From positions 3,960,273-4,024,272 of the forward strand of contig OX291561.1 in the NCBI GenBank assembly GCA_946406115.1: DNA of 64,000 bases, in the 5' to 3' direction. Origin of the DNA: Apoda limacodes (lineage: Eukaryota > Arthropoda > Insecta > Lepidoptera > Limacodidae). The notes below the pieces were generated by a model. That model did not search any database, was not told where the DNA came from, and saw nothing but the letters and a program-made list of their open reading frames with translations. Position 1 is the stretch's first letter. Every line of letters begins with the position of its first letter. Position numbers and translations under genes: made by a program. Positions 33,071 to 45,459 of this stretch are shown here, piece after piece.

Positions 33071-36000
33071 CCCAAACGAGTTAAGTTTGCAAGAATTTAA
33101 TTAATTTTGTTACAGTTGTGAGTAGACTTTTTGACGTGAAAATATTATATTTTATAGTTTGACCTCAATTAAATGGATTTGCTAATAATATAATAATTTG
33201 GCTATTAAATATAATGATTTGGCTATTAAATATAATAAGTTGGCTATTAAAACAGTCAGAAACAAAATCTGAAACTATTTTTGGGCTTTAATTCAGATTG
33301 TTAGGAAAACTAAGAGTAAAAACTCTTGATTCTTATTTCATAAAATATATATTAATATGACCGAGTGAGTTTGCTAATTTCATAGTTTTAAATAAATTTT
33401 TGAATTTAATACCGACAAAAAATCGAGATTTTCAACGTGTGGTCACGTGCTAGCGCCTATCGTACGTGGAACTGTGTCTTTGCATGCTTCAATAGTGTAA
33501 TATGTCTTTGTAGACTGCTAGAGACGGCACGCTTTTGCTAGGCTAAGTCGATGCAAAACCTTTAGACGTGAATATGTTAGGTGAGTATTTTAAGTTCGTG
33601 GCCCTATTTGCATTATTGAGTGCATGTTCCGACATAGATTTGAGCTCTTCAAACATGCTTCTTACGTTGTTTATATTCGAATTACAAAGCAAAATTAGTA
33701 TACAGATTTCCGGCAAAGGCAAAGGGTCAGGAACATCTAAAGATAACAAAATCTTAACCAACGTCTTATAAACAATATATGTTACTAGATGCCCCCAAAC
33801 GTTGTTTCTCTTTAAACCAACTGGCGCGCCACCTATGTGAAAGGGTTCCGCGGCGTATACACAGCAACTAACCAAAATTTTATTGCAATCTGTTTACCCT
33901 TACTCCGACTCTCACTTGAACATTTCGTTTTCTTTCTCTAACAATAATGAACCCAACAAAAAAGGAATGATTCAATTTGGTACAGACGTTTGGATGTTAT
34001 AGCGTGACCAAGGGAAATAGGGTTTTTCATATATATGTATGTATAGATTTATACATAGATATAAAGCTTTATTCAATCTATACTTGCTTGCTTTCCGCCA
34101 TTTTCGTAGGCAAAGTCAAAATCACGTAAAAGTATAGTACATTCCATTTATGACAAAAACAACCACTCAAAAATTTTTATCCACATTTAACCTCTAAACC
34201 AAAAAATGGATTGAAAACGTTGCCCAATTTAGAACTGTGTAATTTTATATTTAAACTATTACAAATAATAAATTTATATTAAGCAGGGGATCAAGTTTCA
34301 TATGTACGCGGTTTATATCCATTTTAATAAGATATATTTTCGTACTGTGAGCTGAAGCTAAAATAAAATGAAGCATATACATTATTGCTACAAACTTAGC
34401 GTTTTTAGAAGTTGTAAATTTCATAATGTAACATTTATTTTATAATCAGTAGAATCTAATAAGACTACTGTAGCAACATAATTGAGTTGGCAACATTATA
34501 AGTACGGCCCTGAAGGAAAGGGAACCGACCAATGCTACAAAAGGCCGATTCAGTACTCAGAGCACTCACTTATGTGTCGTCATTTACTGTGTCGTAATTC
34601 TGCTGGCCACGTGTCAGGTAATTAACTGTTAGGTTATAATAGTTCTGTACTGATATAAATAAAAGTATTTTTCTCTTGAAACTTAAAATTTGTTTAAATC
34701 AAGGAAAATCTAGAAGCCTACATCTTTCACAATAATAATTTTTCTAATAGTTTAGGAGATTCGTACAAACAAACGAACAAAACATTATAGAAAATATTTT
34801 CAATGTACAACAATACAGTTTGATTGTTTAATACGATATCATTTCTCACCGAGAACCGATTTTGATAAAACCTATATGTAACTTCAAATTAAGATAAAGG
34901 CAGAGGTGACAACTCCATAAAAATTTGTCTAGTAGTTTTGGAGATTATCCTGAACAGACACAACAGTTATAGAGTAAAGATAGAGAAAATGCATAGATAG
35001 ATGATGAAAGATAGATATAAGATGTACTTAATACCCAAAGTTCGTTTATTAATCAAGTTTCTAATTTGAAACTTATTATATTTAAGTTCAACTGACAAGT
35101 TTCAACATTAATAAAGTGAAGATCTGACAAAGTGAACTTCAGATAATTAAAAGTTGGAAAGAGCACTAGGTGGGATGAAAATTAATTTTTGATTTGAATG
35201 ATTAGCCCTTTTACTAATACAGTTATAAGAAGTTTTAAATTTATAAAAAAATTAGCACTTTCTCGACTTCATTCTCACTATCATACAGAACCTTAAGCTT
35301 TTCAAAATTAAACATGATCTATAACTATCTAAAATATTATAGCTTTTTAAAGTCGTTCCACTAATTTCGAAGATGTAAGGTTGCAAAAAAGTACACATAA
35401 GTGCATTGCAGTGCGCGAGCTAAGTTTTCAAAACAGGTGAAGTACGCATGCTATAATATACCATACACAACATTCCACGTTGCCATGTACCTCTCAGTAT
35501 ATATTTTAAAGATGCAGATTAGTTTTTACACGATATGACACAGTAGTAGGCATTTTGTATGAGAACAATACGAAATTAAGCTATTGAAATTGATACCTGT
35601 TATTTCAAAATTAAAATTTTCAATTTCAGAGAAAAAAATCTCGTCGATGATTCTAAGTTTAAATAAAACGTTACTTTTACAATTCGTTCGTTATAGTCTT
35701 ACTCAAATAGCTTAATAATTTTAGGTACAGGTTTTTTTAAGTTACGATTTAGTAAGTATTATTAAGCATAAGAAACTGAAAAAGCGCGAATTGGGTAAGC
35801 GACTGAGTAATACAATATATATATGCACTTAATTATTTTTTTCAGTAAATATGGGTTGAACTCTACCGTAAAATGAATGTCGAAAAGAGGTATTTTAGGT
35901 TTTTTTGGAACTGGTAAAAGTTCAACATTTTTCCGATAAATTCAACTTAAAAATATTATAAAAAGAAATCATGTGTATAAATTAAATAAACCCGCAGAGT

Positions 36001-36792
36001 TTAAATTATTATTATTTTCTGCATTTTAAAATCAACGCATGGAAATTTATTATGAACCTGTCAGTGATATGGAATTCAATGCTTTGGCTAGTCCAATATT
36101 TGTCCAGAAGGAACTTGGTCCTTTTTACATTCAAGATTTTGATGACCTTAACTTTACAAATCAGTATTTGTTTACTACGTTTTTTTCGTCTTCAGCAATC
36201 AGAAAAGAAAAATACAATAAAAACAAACAAAGAAATATTTCATCACCAGACAGACTACCTAACGTAGGCAATGTGTTAGCAAATATTCAGCGAGCGACAA
36301 ACTTTTCTGAATAGTAAAATTGATGTACCTTCTTCAAGAAGTGTAATCATATTTACGCTTCGATCTTCAATAGGTTAGAATTGCGTGTTTCAACAAAAGA
36401 GCGATGTCTTGGTTTATTTATAAATATGCTTTAATAAGAATATTTTTGTATTATTGAATTTATTCGGATTGTACGAGCACACCTGTTCGTGATTTGGTTC
36501 AGGGTAATAACATCATGGCCGTAGAAAGGAGGAGGTTTGGGGGTTAAATTTCCCCCCCTAAATCTCGAATAAGGTTAACATCCTTTTAAGTTATTATAGA
36601 ATACGACCACCTATTTTAATGCTTGCGTTGTTTCCGCTCGCAGGTGATAGAACCCTGCACAGAACTCTCACATTTTTTGTGTTTCCTATATGTGACTCGT
36701 TCTTTGAGTGTTTGCAGTAGATGGGATTACACTGTAATGTAATGAAACAGTACTAATATAAGTCATTGGTGAAATAAAATAACAAAAATATT
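33071..36792. other. Long unannotated AT-rich stretch
   Basis: No gene is supported over about 3.7 kb. A short inverted fragment of the family A head lies at about 33898-33917. Open frames at 33543-33875 and 36039-36314 were examined and not accepted. A 'gggggttaaatttccccccc' palindromic segment lies near 36538. Nothing else is recognised. Confidence 0.4.
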
Positions 36793-37262
36793 TGTAATGC
36801 CCGGCTGCTAAATCGAGGGGCTTGGATTCGATTCCCGCACAAGGGAGTTTTCCATATATAATAGTTTTTTGTATGCCGCTAAAGCTAATGCTTTGCCTGA
36901 TGGTAAGCGGTCACCGCAGCCTATAGATGCTTGCATCACCAGGAGCATCACATCGCGCGCTGTCGATGTCGTTAATATGCAGTAGAAACAGCGTAGGAGA
37001 CAGCACAGAGCCTTGCGGGACAACAGCAGTAATGTCCATACCATCAGAGCAACTACCGTCAATTATGGCTCGTTTTCGTCAGCTGGAGAAAAAGCAAGCC
37101 ACCCATGCATAAACCCTGGGGCAGTCCGAATTTACATACTGCATTTACAAAAAATGTGTAGGTAAGTATTTGTATCCGTTGTCTGGTATCCATAATACAA
37201 GCTTTGCTTATTTGGGACCAAATTGACGTTGTGTTTTATGTCCAAGAATATTTATTTATTTA
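36793..37262 (+). repeat. SINE interrupted by a LINE fragment
   Basis: A tRNA-like head (B box GGATTCGATTCCC at about 36827) is separated from the usual SINE tail (from about 37145: 'gtatttgtatccgttgtctg', 'cataatacaagctttgctta', '...tttatgtccaagaatattta') by a LINE-derived insert. The SINE is otherwise recognisable from its family members. Confidence 0.65.
36885..37130 (-). pseudogene. Internally deleted LINE fragment inside a SINE
   Basis: The LINE 3' terminal region ('tgatggtaagcggtcaccgc' to 'gcatcacatcgcgcg') is joined directly to a segment from the RT core region ('gttaatatgcagtagaaaca' to 'caaaccctggggca'-like). The intervening roughly 0.85 kb present at 10970-11830 is missing. No poly(A) was seen. 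Confidence 0.75.
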
Positions 37263-37636
37263 TTTATAGTAAAATAACTGTAAATAGAATTAACTTATAT
37301 TCACAAAAACATAAAGAAAAATAATTTATTATTATTTGGTCCATAACATATAAATAAACAAAAACAGGTAAAAAAGGAATTATTCAACTTAATTACTTAC
37401 TAGTAACTTATAAGTTATGCAATGCCAAAAATGCTTCTTACTCAGCACTACGCTAATTTTGAGTGAGAACCTTCCATGGTCGATGGAGTCGACAAAAAAA
37501 CTTCTACTTACTCCATTAATAATTTTCCAGGAATATTGCTAGCATCAGCTTTAAGCAAACAACTTAAATATTTCTGATTCTGTTCTGATTAGACAACACT
37601 AGCGGGTCTATTTTGTCATGATGAGCCGCTAGTTTT

Positions 37637-38168
37637 AACCGACTTCAAAAAAGGAGGAGGCTCTCTAATCGGATTTTTATACATTTTTTTATGAATGTTC
37701 GGGCATAACTCCGTCATATATAGACGGATTTGCAAAAGTCTTTTTTTATTTAAAAGGGTATACTTCCGTGGTGGTCCCATATAAATGTAGTGAATTTAAA
37801 ACTTAAACTTTTGTTGAAAAAAATAATTGGTGTTAATTTGTAACTGATGAAATGCCTTTTATGTTGATGATTGTTTACAATTTTGTTACGAGTATGAATG
37901 TTTTTAGTGTACGAAAAAAACAATTCGTCACTCAAAAAAAAAAATAAAAACTTTTTAACAAAAAAAACAACAGGATTCAAAAAGATGCACTAAAAAGGTA
38001 CAAATTAATTACTTATTTACAGTGTGAAATTGGTTTTATGCAAGTGAAGTGTGTTACAAACTGTTACGAGTAGGTACATAGAAACCAACTTCAGACTGTA
38101 ATTCAGATCAGATTTTTGGAAATAAGTAATTTATTTGTCGGTCTTAGTGCATCTTTTTAAAGCCGGTT
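37637..38168. mobile_element. Candidate MITE-like element
   Basis: The left end reads AACCGACTTCAAAAAAGGAG. The right end, reverse complemented, reads AACCGGCTTTAAAAAGATGC. This gives an imperfect terminal inverted repeat of about 15 bp over 532 bp. An internal 'attcaaaaagatgcactaaa' near 37974 repeats the right end. Elements beginning 'aaccgacttcaaaaa' are common in Lepidoptera as far as I recall. Target duplication not resolved. Confidence 0.4.
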
Positions 38169-38599
38169 GTTTTTTTTTTGTTAATAAGTTTTTCTAAAAG
38201 CTTCGTTCTTTTTCAAAATATACCTACAGCTTTCTTTGTGGTCGCCGCTTGGTTTATAAAGGGACAAGGCACGAATACACTCAACGAACGTAAACATGTA
38301 ACGATTAATAAGGTTTTTACTACTGGGTCTGTCTGTAACATTAAAACCTCGCTGTATGATATAAGTGTAAAATGTTTGTTCATAAAATGCCTTTCTTACA
38401 CTAAAACGTGCTCTGTATTATGAAATAAACCCTACCCTGATTTCGCCTACGTGATTACATAATGCCTGAAATGTCAGGCGACAGGCGTTATTCAGACGAG
38501 TGGAATAAATATGGAGTTAAAAAGATTAGAAATAATTACGCGATTACATTTGGTCACACTTTTGGTGTTCATCTGTAGTTAGCATAGATATCTAACTAA

Positions 38600-38822
38600 T
38601 CCATACTAATATTTTAAATGCGAGAGTAGTTTTGTCTGACTGTCTGTCTGTTACCTCTTTACGCTTTGAAACCGCAGTACCCGAGTTTGAGTCCCGAGAA
38701 AGGACATAGGATACTTGAAAACGACAAGTGTGAGTTGTTTTTTTCTATAATTGAGGAGTTGCCATTGAAATCCTACACTGATAACCGAATTTAGGGCAGG
38801 CAGAAACGCGGGTATAAGCTAG
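38600..38822 (+). mobile_element. Short non-autonomous Helitron, precise ends
   Basis: It starts TCCATACTAATATTTTAAAT after A and ends GGTATAAGCTAG before T. At 223 bp it is the cleanest plus-strand copy in the window and defines the family's ends. Confidence 0.85.
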
Positions 38823-39079
38823 TATTATAAATGTGAAAGTTTAGGTGTTTGTAACTCGATCACGCTTCAACCACTGGACGGATCGGAATGAAACTTGGCA
38901 CACATATAGGTTTGGTCCTGGAATAGAATATAGGCTCCTGCGGGAATAACTACAACTGAGCTTAAACGAACTATAAATATAGCTATAGCTTGCTAAAGCA
39001 AACATAATCATGAGGTTTGCTAAGGAGTTCCACGCCGATAACTGAATTTAGGGCGGGTGGAGTTGCTGGCAAAGTCTAG
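38823..39079 (+). mobile_element. Second Helitron-type copy, head-to-tail, 5' end lost
   Basis: It begins inside the usual 5' sequence ('tattataaatgtgaaagttt') immediately after the previous element's CTAG. It carries the 'gaatgaaacttggcacacat' block and ends GCAAAGTCTAG before T. Its first bases (TCCTACTTA...) are missing, as if the upstream element had replaced them. Confidence 0.6.
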
Positions 39080-40249
39080 TTTTAATATAAAACAAGAATC
39101 AATTCAACAGGAACATCAGACCAAGTGTGTGTCTTCCACGCATTACGTTTGGGTTTTGTAAAATTAAGTTAACTGCAGTTATTTCAAAAACATGTGAATT
39201 AAGTCACAATTTTATTACAAAACTACATGTACCATATACTATATATGGCATATGGCGGTTTACATAAGATGCCGTTTTGGAAAACGTGATCAGAATTGAT
39301 CCTTAGATTTTCTAACTGTAAGACTATGACATAAAGACGGCTGGAGGCCATATTTTTACCATTTGGTAAGGGATACCTAAAATAAGAGGTCATTGTTTGG
39401 TTATAACCGGTCGTCTTGGCGATACTATGTATAGTCGCCGTCGGCCTGACCATCTATTCGTTTAGTTGATTTTAAACTTTCATGTCAGTAGTGTGTACCT
39501 AAGGAACATTCAGAAAATGTAAGGATAGTAAAAGAAACTGCGCGGGCGGTCAGAAGGCGACGCTGGGCATTCAAGACATTCTTGCCCCAAAAAAACTTTT
39601 ATTTTTGTGTATCTACTTGTCTGTCTCTTCATACTTCTTTATAAGTACAAAAGTCCATCTATCTCTCCAACCGTTTATTCGCCAGTCACTCCACCTGTCA
39701 CCCTATTTATATGTCCGTTTGTCTTTTTTTCCTTCAGCTAAATCGTTCGTTTAGGGTACATAAATATACATATGTACATATAAATTTATCCGATTGCTTG
39801 ATTACTCGTTTCAAAGACATTTTTTTTATAATTTGACTAACGCGCTTCTTGTTGTTTATTTTTCAAAAACCCATAACGTAACGTCAAACATATTAATAAG
39901 CATTAGAATAAAATATCAAGACATTAAAATCTCTTTAATGAAACGATACGTTTGTCCCAAAAAATGCCGGAGCCGGAAATTAGTAGAAGATAAATTCGGA
40001 TATAATTTGGTCGGTTAAATCGTGACATTTTCATGAAAGGACGAACGATGTAGATTTTGAACGAGCGATCGACAGTAGCTTTAATTACTTTTTTTTTATA
40101 AAGTTAGATCTCTGCTGTGGAATATTAGCTTATCCCACTGTTACTTAGATAGTTTCCGTAGTCAGGACTGGCGGGAGTGCCGGGGATCAGGATAAGGAAG
40201 GTTAAGGAACATACGCTGCTTAAAAAATATTAACGTAAAACGTTAAGTA
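39080..40249. other. Unannotated stretch
   Basis: No gene or recognised repeat. Confidence 0.4.
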
Positions 40250-40314
40250 ATTGCTCTAGGAATCCCACATCGATAACCGAATTGAGCCCGGGCGGAGTCG
40301 CGGGCAAAAGCTAG
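40250..40314 (+). mobile_element. Helitron 3' terminal fragment
   Basis: It contains the 'atcgataaccgaattgagcc' block and ends GGGCAAAAGCTAG before T. The 5' part is not recognised. Confidence 0.6.
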
Positions 40315-40773
40315 TACAGATAGAAATACTCTCATTTCTATACAAATGCGAGTTTGTCTTTTTGTTACATTTCACGGGCTAACTACTCAACCTACTTTAA
40401 TTAACTTGTTATGAAGATTTCATTCTCATCTCAGATTCAACCATAGGAAAGCACATAGACTTATTAAAAAAAATGGTCAAGTGCGAGACTGATCAGCGCA
40501 CTGATATATTAGAGCGCAGGTATATGCCGGACAATTTATGCAGAATTCATTACCATTTCGCCGAAGCAGGCTCGCGCACGAACACACTCTGGTGGCTAAC
40601 TTTACGTCACTTTACCAATACGATAGAAATTCGTGCTAACGAGCCTTTTGGTTTAATCTGCGATGTCGTATTCAAAGTGATAAATAAAGTGATGATTCTC
40701 TACGGTCGCAAGTTCTACACAGATATTCGCTTAAAACAAATAATAATCTGTTTCTTAATAGAGAAGTTTTAAA

Positions 40774-40843
40774 TGTGTATTTGTGTACGTAAGCCTTGTC
40801 TACACTTTTGTGTATTTGTGTACGTAAGCCTTGTCTACACTCA
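40774..40843. repeat. 35-bp tandem duplication
   Basis: Two copies of 'tgtgtatttgtgtacgtaag' and then 'ccttgtctacact' lie 35 bases apart (starts 40774 and 40809). Confidence 0.9.
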
Positions 40844-41112
40844 AACAAAAATTTGTAATATTATTAATTTATAAACACACAAGTTTAAATAAACTAAGCT
40901 CTTAGCATTTCATTAATTTTGTAGCATTAAAAATAGACTAGAATTATAATTAAAAAAGTGCTCGTACAAACAGCAGACGGTGCGTTAAAATAATCCCTTA
41001 AGGCGAAACAGTTTGTCTCCCTGATGAGTTCAGCGTAAGACAAATGGAAATTATGTTGTGCTAATCTACTTTGTATTTAATTATGATTATGTAAGAGCTC
41101 ATGGCAACAGTT

Positions 41113-41185
41113 GCTACCGAAAACGATAAGTATTGTACGGCGTAGTAAGGCTTTATCAGTACTTGAATGGGTGACCCTCTAGGTG
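41113..41185 (+). pseudogene. Second 5S rRNA-derived fragment
   Basis: The plus strand contains 'ttatcagtacttgaatgggt' and then 'gaccctctaggtg', matching the intermediate-element/box C region of 5S rRNA. A weaker upstream match ('ctaccgaaaacgataagtat' against the 5S box A side) precedes it. It is too diverged to be functional. It is in the opposite orientation to, and differs in sequence from, the fragment at 6524. Confidence 0.55.
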
Positions 41186-41384
41186 TGTTTAATTATCGGT
41201 TCTGGCTATGTTGTGTTGGCAGCAGTCGTTGAAATAATTTGAGCAGCTCAATGTACGTCCGCCGATCCACACTGGCCTATAATAATATGACCTAAGCCTC
41301 TATCTCCAAGCACTTTACCTTTACTCTGTTACTGTGGGGCATACAACAACTGAGGAATCTATTAAGAAAGTGTGTTAATAAATT

Positions 41385-42308
41385 GGGATATACCCAGATT
41401 AGGTAGCAGATTAGGTATACCCAGATTATTTTATGTACATAAATGATATAAAAAAAGCTATCATACACTCTAAGTCTCTACTTTATGCTGATGACACTAA
41501 GATTTATAGAATTATCCGTAACAGCAGAGATTTTGAATTATTACAGAAAGACCTTCACGATTTAGAAAATTATTGCAAGAATAATAACTTATTCTTAAAC
41601 TTTAATAAATGTTATGCAATAAACTTTTCTAAAAAACGCAATATTCTTCATTATAACTATAAATGAGGTGGTGTATGTCTGGAGAGAGTAACACAAATTC
41701 GCGACCTCGGCGTTATATTAGACTCTAAGTTAACATTTGTTCCTCATATTGACTACATGCTGGAGAAATCATACAAACAATTAGGTTTTATACTTCGTGT
41801 TGGGAAGCCCTTTAAAAATCCCTTAACCTATAAAATATTATATAACAGTTTTGTTCTTAGTCGTCTGGAATTTGCCTGTGCTGTTTGGAAACCCAACTAC
41901 AAAGTACATATCGACCGTATCGGAAAAGTCCAAAAAAGATTCATAAAAACACTCGATTATAGAACTGGCCACCTTTATTCCAATTACGAGGACTCACTAA
42001 AATATTATAAAGTCATTTCTCTAGAGCTTTGTCGTGACTGCGTAGATTGTACTTTACTTTATAAAATTATACATAACCTTTTTGATGCCCCTACACTACT
42101 ACACGATATTTCCCTCAAAGTGCCTCGAGTAGTTGAGCGTCAATGTTGCAAAAAAAAATTATTTCATATACCTAACAGCAAGACTTGCTATTCCCAAAAC
42201 ATGTTCATAAAGCGTGCCTGTAAACTTTTGAATGAAAAAAACAATTTAGAAAAAATAGACATATTTTGTTGCACAGTATCTGCACTAAAGAAATTATTTG
42301 TTGAATAA
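41385..42308 (+). pseudogene. 5'-truncated LINE reverse transcriptase with one stop codon
   Basis: One frame runs from about 41415 to 42308 and is broken only by a TGA at 41664-41666. It reads MYINDIKKA...LLYADDTKIY (YADD catalytic box near 41483) and LNFNKCYAINFSK. After the stop come LERVTQIRDLGVILDSKLTF, a thumb region with YNSFVLSRLEFACAVWKPNY, and a C-terminus to residue ...ALKKLFVE. The upstream fingers and palm motif A are absent. The GVPQGS box is replaced by a small duplicated segment ('tacccagatta' twice, 41391-41427). It is a different LINE family from that at 10811. Mostly open, hence fairly young, but inactive. Confidence 0.8.
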
Positions 42309-43285
42309 AATATTAAGTGTATTGGACGCACTGTAGACTATAAGTGGTTACCTATAAACCCACCAGCAACGCACTATGATTTGTTCTTCTCTTGAAAAAA
42401 AAAACATGTTAAGTATATTTGTATGTATTTTATGTAATATCTAAGATTAATGTTTTCTAATATAAAATTAAGAAAACTATAGGTCCATTTTTTGGTCAAT
42501 GTAATTTTGTAATTATAATATGTGAGACCGTTTGTTTCTAATAATAACTAAATAAAATTAGTTTCTTTTTGCCCTTTTGGAAGGAAAAATTTATGAACAG
42601 CGGTAATTTTTTTTAATCGAATCAATGAAATTGTTAGGATTGTAGATCAAGATAGATATACATAGATTTTCTAGGCAAATTCCCAATTTCCTAAGTTGTT
42701 AAAATATGGTACGCAGCCTGAACCACTAATCTAGAAATAGGGTACGGAACATTGTCACACAGCCTGAACCACTAGTCTTGAAATAGTGTACGGAAGTTTG
42801 TCGCGTAAGTAGCCTAAAGCACTGGAATAGAAACTCGATAGGTCCTAGCTTATTTTTGCGTCAGCACAGTTCCAAATTCAACATCTAAGGCATTATAACG
42901 GGCATGTAATATTTGTATGGAACACAAAAAATGACGCTAAACCACCAGCCCAGTTAAATATACATTGGTAAAATATTAAATGTATTAAAGTTTTGCTGCA
43001 AATATGAACAGTTAAAATGTTTTTGAAAGGTTTTAAGCACCGCTTTGAGTTATACCTACGCATATACCTAAATGCGTACAAGTTATAACTTCTCGGGAAA
43101 ACCTCACAAGTTGTAACGACTATTTAATGCATTGCAATTTTTTACATTTCAGATTTAAATTACTTTAGATTAGCCAATTTATACATTTTATAAGTTAATG
43201 AAAAAAGTTTGTGGCAAAATTGAATTTCTTCTAATGTAGCAAAAATAAAATTTTTTTGTTGTTTTGTTTGTATTCTTATACTAAA
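42309..43285. other. Probable LINE 3' region, then a 46-bp tandem pair
   Basis: The first 200-250 bases may be the 3' UTR of the preceding LINE. At 42711-42802 two units of 46 bp repeat ('cagcctgaaccactartct', starts about 42714 and 42760). Nothing else is recognised. Confidence 0.45.
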
Positions 43286-43535
43286 CTAGCTTTTGCCAGC
43301 GGCTTCGCGCGTCTTAAATTTGGTTATCGGCGTAGGATTCTAACGGCAACTTGAACCCCCGTTTAGGGGTTGAGTATTGAAAAATCCTATCTTGGCGCAC
43401 GCCTACATCATAATAGCTATATGTGTGCAAAATTTCAGCTCGATCCGTCAAATGGTTGGAGCTGTGCGTTGATAGATCAATCAGTCAGTCATTCAGTCAG
43501 TAATAGTAACTTTGGGTTAACACTTATTTTAACCC
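43286..43535 (-). mobile_element. Helitron-type element, CTAG end present
   Basis: On the minus strand it ends GCAAAAGCTAG at 43286, with A beyond. The plus strand continues 'cggcttcgcgcgtcttaaat', 'ggttatcggcgtaggattct' and 'ccccgtttaggggttgagta'. The other terminus is not clear. Confidence 0.55.
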
Positions 43536-43994
43536 GCGACTTTATTTACGTAGTAGGTGAAAATATTTTTAAATAATATGTACCGCCCTTCCTTCTCACG
43601 ACTGTCCGCCGCCCTTGCACATCATAAATGCGCGTGCAGTACTTGATCAGTATTTTGCTGCGATGTTAATTTAAAACTGCGATATGTCCTAAGATATTCA
43701 TTCAAATCAAATTATGTAAAGGGCAATTTTGTTTTAAATTAAATACTTGTGATGAATTCGATAAGGATTACTGTCATGTTTATAAAAACAACGTCGCAAA
43801 TAATGCATTATTTTAGAACAAATTTGGTTTGTTTACATTGGTATAGAAGAAGATTTGCTTATGTTTTTTTGTGAGTTTAACATTTTTTGAATAAAATCGA
43901 ATTCAGTTGTCAAACATGTGTCAAAATAAAATGTTATTTAAATCAAAAGCACTAAGGAGTAATGATATCAAATTCGAAGCAAATGACTGCCAAA

Positions 43995-44245
43995 ATAACT
44001 TTTTAACCCCGTTAGGGGATGAATTTCAATAAAATAAGAAACACGTCATCGACCAATTCTGTTAAAACAGGTTTATGCAAAATTTTAAGGAGATTGGACC
44101 AAGCAATCACTTTGTCCCATACAAAATTTGCCCTCCTTTTTCACCCCGTTATAGGTAGAATTTCGGAAAATCTTTCTAAGTTTCGGGCCTCTACGATGAG
44201 CGGTTTAGGCTGTGCGTTGATCGATCAGACATTCAGGACAAAGCA
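43995..44245 (-). repeat. Decayed relative of the 43286 element
   Basis: It shares 'aaccccgttaggggatgaat' and then 'gcggtttaggctgtgcgttg' and 'atcgatcag' with 43355-43480 in order, with a longer middle. No termini are preserved. Confidence 0.4.
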
Positions 44246-44317
44246 TTTTATATGTATTATATATTATATATGTAAATATATATGTCTCACACAGTAGTGA
44301 CTTTTGACTCTATCGCA

Positions 44318-44556
44318 GCCTAGTTGGTCGTGTGGCCAGCTGCTGTACAGAGGGTGTGGGTTCGATTCCCGCACTGGACAAACGATTTGTGTTTGTCTTG
44401 AGTCTGGGTGTATTTATGTATAATATGTATGTATTTATTAAAAAAAAAAAAGTAAAATATATGTATTTGTATCCGTTGTCTGGTATCCATAACACAAGCT
44501 TTGCTTACTTTGGGGCCAGACGGCGCTGTGTGTATTGTCCAAAAAAATATTTATTT
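44318..44556 (+). repeat. tRNA-derived SINE, full-length copy
   Basis: The A box (CTAGTTGGTCGTGTGGCCAG) and B box (GGTTCGATTCCC) are present, with the full family body and tail. A TTAA-flanked element begins within its AT tail at 44559. Confidence 0.85.
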
Positions 44557-44558
44557 AA

Positions 44559-45066
44559 GGCTGCGGTATATGCTAAAGCGCGAAAATACGCCGTTATTGT
44601 GCAAATTTTTTGGCTAAACTATTTCAAACTAAAGGATTGAAAAAAATATATGTTATACGATTGGCTTTTGTCAAGTGCATTACCTTACTGAATGATTTTC
44701 ATTTATTGTATTTAATGCAATAAAAAATCTGGAAGTGACCATTGTTTCAACACTTGTGCAAATTTTTAAAGCGTGTTTTGCATTTGTTTGTAATAAAAGT
44801 TGGTTAAATAATTAGAATAGCTTATTATATAGTGCCTGGACTCTAAGTTGTAGCAAAAAGTCAAAAAATGTGACTACAAAACGTTAATAACGTTAAATTC
44901 CATACAAAAAATTAAAAGTTTCAAGGCGTCGTTACGGTATAAATTACTTAAGAAGTATATAACATATATATCTCATAGTAATATGACATTATTTAATGAT
45001 TTATAGTGCATTTACATACACAACGTTAGAATTACAGAAATTAGCTTTCTGACCTATATCGCCCTC
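44559..45066. mobile_element. TTAA-flanked 508-bp repeat, copy 1
   Basis: The sequence starts GGCTGCGGTATATGC after TTAA (44555-44558) and ends ATATCGCCCTC before TTAA (45067-45070). It is closely similar along its whole length to 52604-53096, which has the same two boundaries. No open frame. Terminal inverted repeats are weak at best (GGCTGCGGTATA against GAGGGCGATATA). A piggyBac-type origin is inferred from TTAA only. Confidence 0.7.
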
Positions 45067-45459
45067 TTAAATATATTTTATCATTAAAATACGCCTAGTT
45101 CTATATGTATGTTTATCTTTACTGTTTTTATTAGAAAGTAGAATTATTAGAAAAGGCTTAATACACACCCACACCACAATGTAGAAACACCCTCTTTCCA
45201 CCAATCACTTTAGTCCTGCGTGCAGGGGGTGAGCCTGTCGACGCCACATTGCTTCTGGTGCAATGTATCTGGACTAAGTTGTGTTAACCGACATGGTAAC
45301 ACTTGGACTGCTTTGTTACAAACAAAAGGAACAGTAAAAAATAGCTTTAATATGTTAAAGATCTAGATCTAATTTCCATGAAGCATATCTAAATTTAACA
45401 CTTGCAAATAAATCAACGTCTTTGGTACTAAACGATTATTATTCCTATATTAAGTACTA
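45067..45459. other. Unannotated stretch
   Basis: Nothing recognised. Confidence 0.4.

Noticed and set aside
33543..33875. 110-codon minus-strand frame
   Set aside because: No recognisable domain or motif, no splice or promoter context, in an AT-rich region; length is within chance for the composition.
36039..36314. 91-codon plus-strand frame starting MEIYYEPVSDMEFNALASPI
   Set aside because: The composition looks fairly protein-like, but I recognise no family and see no flanking exon or repeat relationship; too weak to call.
40473..40772. 99-codon plus-strand frame
   Set aside because: It begins in a sequence resembling the dispersed family A head and shows no domain; likely a chance frame.
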